From positions 1-10,888 of the forward strand of contig CAYWZW010000110.1 in NCBI GenBank assembly GCA_964462945.1: a DNA stretch of 10,888 nt. Reading direction: 5' to 3'. Position 1 is the stretch's first letter. Each line of letters begins with the position of its first letter. This document shows positions 7,500 through 10,888 of the stretch, in pieces. A model generated the notes under the pieces. That model was not told where the DNA came from. It was given only the letters and a program-made list of their open reading frames with translations, and did not search any database. A program made the position numbers and the translations under genes. This DNA comes from GCA-020343675 sp964462945. Lineage in GTDB: Bacteria > Planctomycetota > Phycisphaerae > Sedimentisphaerales > Anaerobacaceae.

Positions 7500-8216
7500 A
7501 TGAGACTCCAGTTCATAACCTGTAAAGTGATGCAGAGAGAGGCGTATTCTTGCGCCGCCCGCTCAAAGAACGTTGTCGATGTCGTCTTGATGGAGCAGGG
7601 GCTGCACGATGAGCCACAGAGGCTTCACGCGGAAGTCCAGAAGGCCCTCGATAATACCTGCGATGTGCAGGGACGCCCCTACGATGCTTCGCTGCTGGGC
7701 TACGGCCTTTGCAGCAATGGCATTGTGGGGCTATCGGCAGAAGTTCCGATAGTGGTGCCGCGAGGCCACGACTGCATCACACTTCTGCTTGGCTCAAAGG
7801 ACAGGTACCAGGACTATTTTGACTCACACCGCGGCGTTTATTGGTATAGCGCCGGCTGGATCGAATCGGGCAAGCAGCCCAGCCGGCATCGCTACGAGCG
7901 AATGCTTGAGGAGTACAAGCAGAAATACGGCGACGATAATGCCCAATACTTGATGGAGGTCGAGCAAGACTGGATCAAGCAGTACAATTGGGCAACGTAT
8001 ATCGATTGGGGTCTTGCCAACTCGGATGAATATAGAGATTATACCAGGGGATGCGCCGAATTTCTGCATTGGAATTACGACGAGCTGAAAGGCGACCCCG
8101 GCCTTATGCAAAAGCTCGTTGACGGTCACTGGGACGACCACCAATTCCTAGTCGTCAAGCCGGGCCAAGAGATCAAGGAAGACCTGACTAACGTTGGAAT
8201 AGTGAAAGCCGAGTAA
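7500..8216 (+). CDS. DUF1638 family protein
   Basis: The 238-residue protein carries the conserved pattern of DUF1638 (PF07796): LLGYGLCSNGIVGL (65-78), VPRGHDCITLLLGS (86-99), and the aromatic run YFDSHRGVYWYSAGW (106-120). The function is not known to me with certainty. Conserved-looking Cys8, His36, Cys71, His90 and Cys92 could form a metal or cofactor site, which is inference. From memory, members are often found near corrinoid-dependent methyl-transfer genes in anaerobes, but no such genes are in this window. It has no signal peptide. ATG 7500 follows directly on the TAG of the upstream gene (TAGATG) and lacks a clear ribosome binding site, so translation is probably coupled by re-initiation. 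The mntP gene begins 26 bases downstream, suggesting one transcript. Confidence 0.85.
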   Translation: MRLQFITCKVMQREAYSCAARSKNVVDVVLMEQGLHDEPQRLHAEVQKALDNTCDVQGRPYDASLLGYGLCSNGIVGLSAEVPIVVPRGHDCITLLLGSKDRYQDYFDSHRGVYWYSAGWIESGKQPSRHRYERMLEEYKQKYGDDNAQYLMEVEQDWIKQYNWATYIDWGLANSDEYRDYTRGCAEFLHWNYDELKGDPGLMQKLVDGHWDDHQFLVVKPGQEIKEDLTNVGIVKAE

Positions 8217-8231
8217 AAACAAGCTTGTTTT
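8216..8231. repeat. Perfect 16-base palindrome before mntP
   Basis: AAAACAAGCTTGTTTT is perfectly self-complementary. It overlaps the last base of the DUF1638 stop codon and ends 11 bases before the mntP start. The short, perfectly symmetric form resembles a dimeric repressor operator. It has no loop, and the T-run is short, so it is a poor terminator. No known regulator motif is recognised. Confidence 0.5.
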
Positions 8232-8242
8232 GAAGCCGCCTC

Positions 8243-8803
8243 ATGGATTGGGTCATGATCATAGTTATAGCCGTCGGATTAGCTATGGACACATTTGCCG
8301 TGTCTATTGTCACCGGAAGCGCGTACAAGCAGTTGCACGCAAAGCATGCGCTGCGAATGGCCGCCTTTTTCGGGGGCTTCCAGGCGTTCATGCCATTGAT
8401 CGGCTCTCTGGCGGGACTCGGCCTCAAAGAGTACATAACAACCTGCGACCATTGGATAGCTTTCGGGCTACTGAGCGTCGTAGGCGGCAAAATGATCTAC
8501 GAGTCGTTCAAAATCAAGTCCGTCGAAGAAAATACCGACCCGTCGAATATCCTTGTCTTGCTGCTTTTGTCCGTTGCGACCAGCATCGACGCGCTGGTGG
8601 TCGGCATCACCCTTTCGCTTATCACCAGATCCATTGCCGTCGCGGCGATAATCATAGGCCTGATAACGTTTGTGCTGTCTTATCTCGGCGTTTTCATCGG
8701 CAAGAGATTCGGCCATTTCTTCGAGAACAAGATTGAAATCCTCGGCGGCCTGATTCTTATAGCTATCGGGGCAAAAATACTGGTGGAACACGAGCTTTTC
8801 TAA
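8243..8803 (+). CDS. mntP: MntP-type manganese efflux pump
   Basis: The 186-residue inner-membrane protein has six hydrophobic segments in two repeats of three, the length and fold of MntP (YebN). Signature sequences are GLAMDTFAVS (12-21, Asp16) and SVATSIDALVVGITL (110-124, Asp116). These are the paired acidic residues used for Mn2+ in the family. The C-terminus GGLILIAIGAKILVEH also fits. MntP exports Mn2+ and protects against manganese excess. The ribosome binding site is weak, so expression may depend on the DUF1638 gene 26 bases upstream. There is no room for the Mn2+-sensing yybP-ykoY riboswitch directly upstream. The palindrome at 8216-8231 is the only local candidate control element. 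Identification is strong. Confidence 0.93.
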   Translation: MDWVMIIVIAVGLAMDTFAVSIVTGSAYKQLHAKHALRMAAFFGGFQAFMPLIGSLAGLGLKEYITTCDHWIAFGLLSVVGGKMIYESFKIKSVEENTDPSNILVLLLLSVATSIDALVVGITLSLITRSIAVAAIIIGLITFVLSYLGVFIGKRFGHFFENKIEILGGLILIAIGAKILVEHELF

Positions 8804-8809
8804 ATGCCC

Positions 8810-8837
8810 TTGCAGCCGGACGCAGAAACAATATAAT
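8810..8837 (+). promoter_or_regulatory. Sigma70-type promoter for the DUF362 gene
   Basis: TTGCAG (8810-8815) and consensus TATAAT (8832-8837) are 16 bases apart, just after mntP. A transcript would start near 8844. That is after an in-frame ATG at 8840, which supports ATG 8912 as the true start and leaves a leader of about 68 bases. Confidence 0.6.
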
Positions 8838-8911
8838 GAATGCGATGCCCAGTCGATTCGAACGGTTGCAGAACGGCAGGCAGGTTCGTTGAGTCACAAG
8901 AGGTGTTTTTC

Positions 8912-9988
8912 ATGCGTTCTAAGGTGTATTTCATCAAAGCTTCGCTTCGCGATGGGCAGAAGGTGATATCTGAAAAGGCCCGTAAATTGTTCAGGGCGGC
9001 CGGCTTCGCCAAGTGCTTCGAGCCAAATGATTTCACCGCGGTTAAGGTCCACGTCGGCGAAAATGGCAATACCACGTATATCAAAGCTCCGTGTATCAAG
9101 GGGCTGGTGGATGAGCTGGTCGGGCTGAAGACAAAACCATTCGTGACTGACACGACCACGCTGTACGTCGGCAGAAGGCACAATGCCATCGACCATACGG
9201 TTTTGGCTGCCGAGCACGGCTTTACCCTCGATGGGCTGGGAATACCTTTCATCGTGCCGGACGGGCTGTTTGGGACGGCCGAGACACGGGTGAAGATCAA
9301 CGGCCAAATCAATCAAGAGGTCTTTATTGCATTTGACATCGTCAGAAGCCAGTCGATCCTCTCGGTGGCTCACCTTACAGGCCACGTCGCCGCGGGCCTC
9401 GGAGCTACGCTCAAGACGTTAGGCATGGGCTGCGCGAGCAAAAAAGGGAAGATGGCACAGCACGCGGCTCTTACGCTCACGATCGGCGAGGACTGTACGC
9501 GGTGCGGGGTATGTTCCGAGCACTGCCCGGCGGATGCTATCACACTTGACGACGTGAAGGCGCACATCGACCAGGACAAGTGTATCGGCTGTGCAGAATG
9601 TATGGCGGTGTGCCGATTTGGCGCCGTCCAGTGCAATTGGGGCCGGGAGACCGAGGTCTTGCAGAAGAGTATCGCTGAGTATGCGATGGGAACTCTGAGG
9701 GGCAAAGAAAACAGGGCCGCATTTTTCAACTTTTTGCTGTCCATGACCAAAGATTGCGATTGTTTTGACACGCCGAATATGCGAAAAATAGTCGATGATA
9801 TCGGTATAGTCGCCTCGACCGACCCTGTGGCCGTTGACGCAGCAGCACTGGATTTAGTGGAAAAAAAGGCTGGACGAAAACTCGCGGAATTGTTGAATAA
9901 TGATGAGCTTGATCCGCGCTGCCAGATTGAACACGCGGAGCGCATCGGGCTTGGAAGCCGCGATTACGAGCTAATACAAATTGATTGA
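8912..9988 (+). CDS. DUF362 protein with two [4Fe-4S] ferredoxin motifs
   Basis: The 358-residue protein combines an N-terminal DUF362 domain (about 1-185, including FTAVKVHVGENGNTTYI and LSVAHLTGHVAAGLGATLKTLGMG-like sequence) with a dicluster ferredoxin domain. The cluster ligands are Cys195/198/201/205 (CTRCGVCSEHCP) and Cys224/227/230/234 (CIGCAECMAVC), both complete. A C-terminal portion of about 115 residues continues DUF362-like sequence, such as DIGIVASTDPVAVDAAALDL. The role is probably cytoplasmic electron transfer or cofactor-linked redox chemistry; the family's exact reaction is not settled. ATG 8912 has a good ribosome binding site (AAGAGGTG). The in-frame ATG at 8840 is rejected because it precedes the likely transcription start. 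Anaerobic lifestyle is suggested, not proven. The XRE/S24 gene follows 27 bases later, so cotranscription is likely. Confidence 0.88.
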   Translation: MRSKVYFIKASLRDGQKVISEKARKLFRAAGFAKCFEPNDFTAVKVHVGENGNTTYIKAPCIKGLVDELVGLKTKPFVTDTTTLYVGRRHNAIDHTVLAAEHGFTLDGLGIPFIVPDGLFGTAETRVKINGQINQEVFIAFDIVRSQSILSVAHLTGHVAAGLGATLKTLGMGCASKKGKMAQHAALTLTIGEDCTRCGVCSEHCPADAITLDDVKAHIDQDKCIGCAECMAVCRFGAVQCNWGRETEVLQKSIAEYAMGTLRGKENRAAFFNFLLSMTKDCDCFDTPNMRKIVDDIGIVASTDPVAVDAAALDLVEKKAGRKLAELLNNDELDPRCQIEHAERIGLGSRDYELIQID

Positions 9989-9994
9989 CAATCA
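9982..9994. repeat. Perfect inverted repeat before the XRE/S24 repressor gene
   Basis: TGATTG-A-CAATCA has six-base perfect arms around one central base. It overlaps the stop codon of the DUF362 gene and ends 21 bases before ATG 10016. Phage-type HTH repressors bind such short symmetric sites, so it may be an autoregulatory operator; this is inference. Confidence 0.4.
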
Positions 9995-10015
9995 GAGCAC
10001 ACTTGAGGATTCAAC

Positions 10016-10792
10016 ATGTCTCTGGGACAAATAATAAGAGCAAAACGCGAGCAGTTGAATCTGACCTTGGACGACGTGAGCAGCCGGGTTGGGTTTTCCA
10101 AGCCGTATCTGTCCACGATTGAAACGGGCAAGGTGAAAAACCCCCCCAGCGACGAGTTGCTGGCCAAGCTGGAGAAGGTCCTTGAGTTCGAGCCGGGTCT
10201 GCTCCTGCACATTGCCCACATGGAGAAGCTTCCTTCCGATATCCGTCAGCAATACGAATCCGCCGAAGCTGAGAATCAGAAATGGCGGCATGTTGCCAGG
10301 AACCTCATGAATAAGAAGCTGGACGTGAACCGGATCGGGAAGCTTCTTGCCGAGCGTAAACTGGACATCGAGCCGGACAGGCCGCCTCTGGCGGCGGGAC
10401 GCTTAGTCCCGGTGATAAACAAAGTCTCAGCCGGCTATCCGACCGATTTTGACGACCTGGACTATCCCGTGGGCATAGCGGATGATTACATTCGCTGCCC
10501 GGACTTGCATGACCCCAACGCCTTTGCGGTCCGAGTGGTCGGCGATTCGATGGAGCCGAGATTCCGCGAGGGCGATATCGTGATATTCTCGCCCGCAGCA
10601 GAGGTGCATAACGGGGATGACTGCTTCATCCGTTTTGCCACGCCGCACGAGACAACCTTCAAAAGGGTATTCTTCGAATCCGACAACAAGATTCGCCTCC
10701 AGCCGAGAAACGAGAATTACTCCCCCACAATCGTTGACGGCAAACGCATTAACGGTCTCTACCGAGCGATCGTAAAGCACGAAAGACTTTAG
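10016..10792 (+). CDS. XRE-family repressor with LexA/CI-like S24 peptidase domain
   Basis: The 258-residue protein has an N-terminal XRE helix-turn-helix (about 4-60: IIRAKREQLNLTLDDVSSRVGFSKPYLSTIE), a linker, and a C-terminal S24/LexA-like domain (about 130-250). The expected self-cleavage features are present: an Ala-Gly pair in KVSAGYP (139-140), the nucleophile Ser178 in VVGDSMEPRFREGD, and the general base Lys216 in TTFKRVFF. Proteins of this design act as dimeric DNA-binding repressors, and some, such as CI and LexA, cleave themselves when RecA is activated. Many chromosomal members respond to other signals. TTGAGGA before ATG 10016 gives a good ribosome binding site. No phage genes are visible around it, so it may control the neighbouring metal/redox genes or itself. 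The targets are unknown. Confidence 0.88.
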   Translation: MSLGQIIRAKREQLNLTLDDVSSRVGFSKPYLSTIETGKVKNPPSDELLAKLEKVLEFEPGLLLHIAHMEKLPSDIRQQYESAEAENQKWRHVARNLMNKKLDVNRIGKLLAERKLDIEPDRPPLAAGRLVPVINKVSAGYPTDFDDLDYPVGIADDYIRCPDLHDPNAFAVRVVGDSMEPRFREGDIVIFSPAAEVHNGDDCFIRFATPHETTFKRVFFESDNKIRLQPRNENYSPTIVDGKRINGLYRAIVKHERL

Positions 10793-10844
10793 CCGCTGGC
10801 ACGCCCGAACTTTTCGTTCTGATCGCCGGTTATGAATAAGAGTT

Positions 10845-10873
10845 TTGCAAAATTGAAGTTAGGCATATATTAT
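10845..10873 (+). promoter_or_regulatory. Candidate promoter for a gene beyond the right edge
   Basis: TTGCAA (10845-10850) and TATTAT (10868-10873) are 17 bases apart in an A+T-rich tract after the repressor gene. The downstream gene is outside the window. An overlapping TATATT at 10866 would be an alternative -10. Confidence 0.4.
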
Positions 10874-10888
10874 TTCAGAAAATCGGTT

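Noticed and set aside
8217..8242. yybP-ykoY Mn2+ riboswitch upstream of mntP
   Set aside because: The gap is only 26 bases, far too short for the aptamer.
8853..8864. GATTCGAAC resembling a tRNA T-loop
   Set aside because: No acceptor, D or anticodon stems can be arranged around it; it lies in the leader of the DUF362 gene.
8804..8911. In-frame upstream start at ATG 8840 for the DUF362 protein
   Set aside because: It would lie before the expected transcript start from the TATAAT box and adds 24 residues unlike the family's N-terminus.
9370..9945. 191-codon open frame on the minus strand
   Set aside because: It is a shadow of the DUF362 ferredoxin gene, whose cluster motifs prove the plus-strand frame.
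9985..9990. TTGACA as a promoter -35 box for the repressor gene
   Set aside because: No acceptable -10 box occurs 15-19 bases downstream; the region there holds the ribosome binding site.

Overview
The window is a compact, entirely plus-strand bacterial chromosome segment with moderately high G+C. It carries nine intact protein genes, the tail of a tenth, and a broken remnant at the left edge. No rRNA, tRNA, CRISPR array, transposase or integrase was seen. The gene mix suggests an anaerobic or sediment-type member of the Planctomycetota (Phycisphaerae-like) or a related PVC lineage. It includes a Tat-exported xylose-isomerase-like TIM-barrel protein, an oversized PGM2-like phosphohexomutase, DUF1805, DUF1638 and a DUF362 ferredoxin. 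This assignment is inference from gene content, with no marker gene to confirm it.

Left edge (1-406): the last 29 codons of a NodT/TolC-type outer-membrane efflux protein, then a chrA (chromate transporter) remnant. The remnant's first ~24 codons are joined out of frame to what looks like its last ~15 codons. An A+T-rich spacer with a plausible promoter follows.

Central block (407-5246): a CorA-family divalent-cation channel with SMN in place of the GMN signature; a 760-residue alpha-D-phosphohexomutase with a variant phosphate-binding loop; and, after its own promoter, a more conventional 456-residue phosphomannomutase/phosphoglucomutase. The two mutases are Mg2+-dependent families, so a cation channel beside them is functionally compatible, but no direct link is shown.

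Middle (5308-7499): a small DUF1805 protein, a Tat-signal sugar-phosphate-isomerase/epimerase-like protein, and a secreted protein of unknown function ending in an Ada-like Zn-binding module (HxxxC...CxxC).

Right block (7500-10792): a DUF1638 protein whose start codon abuts the stop of the preceding gene, an MntP-type Mn2+ exporter, a DUF362 protein with two [4Fe-4S] motifs behind its own promoter, and an XRE-type repressor with a LexA/CI-like S24 self-cleavage domain. The right block is the most unusual part: several poorly understood, probably metal- or redox-linked proteins with a potential stress-responsive repressor. Small perfect inverted repeats overlap the stop codons just upstream of mntP and of the repressor gene. 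No well-defined new defence or mobile system is evident; the best leads are the chrA fossil, the variant mutase and channel motifs, and the DUF1638/MntP/DUF362/S24 cluster.
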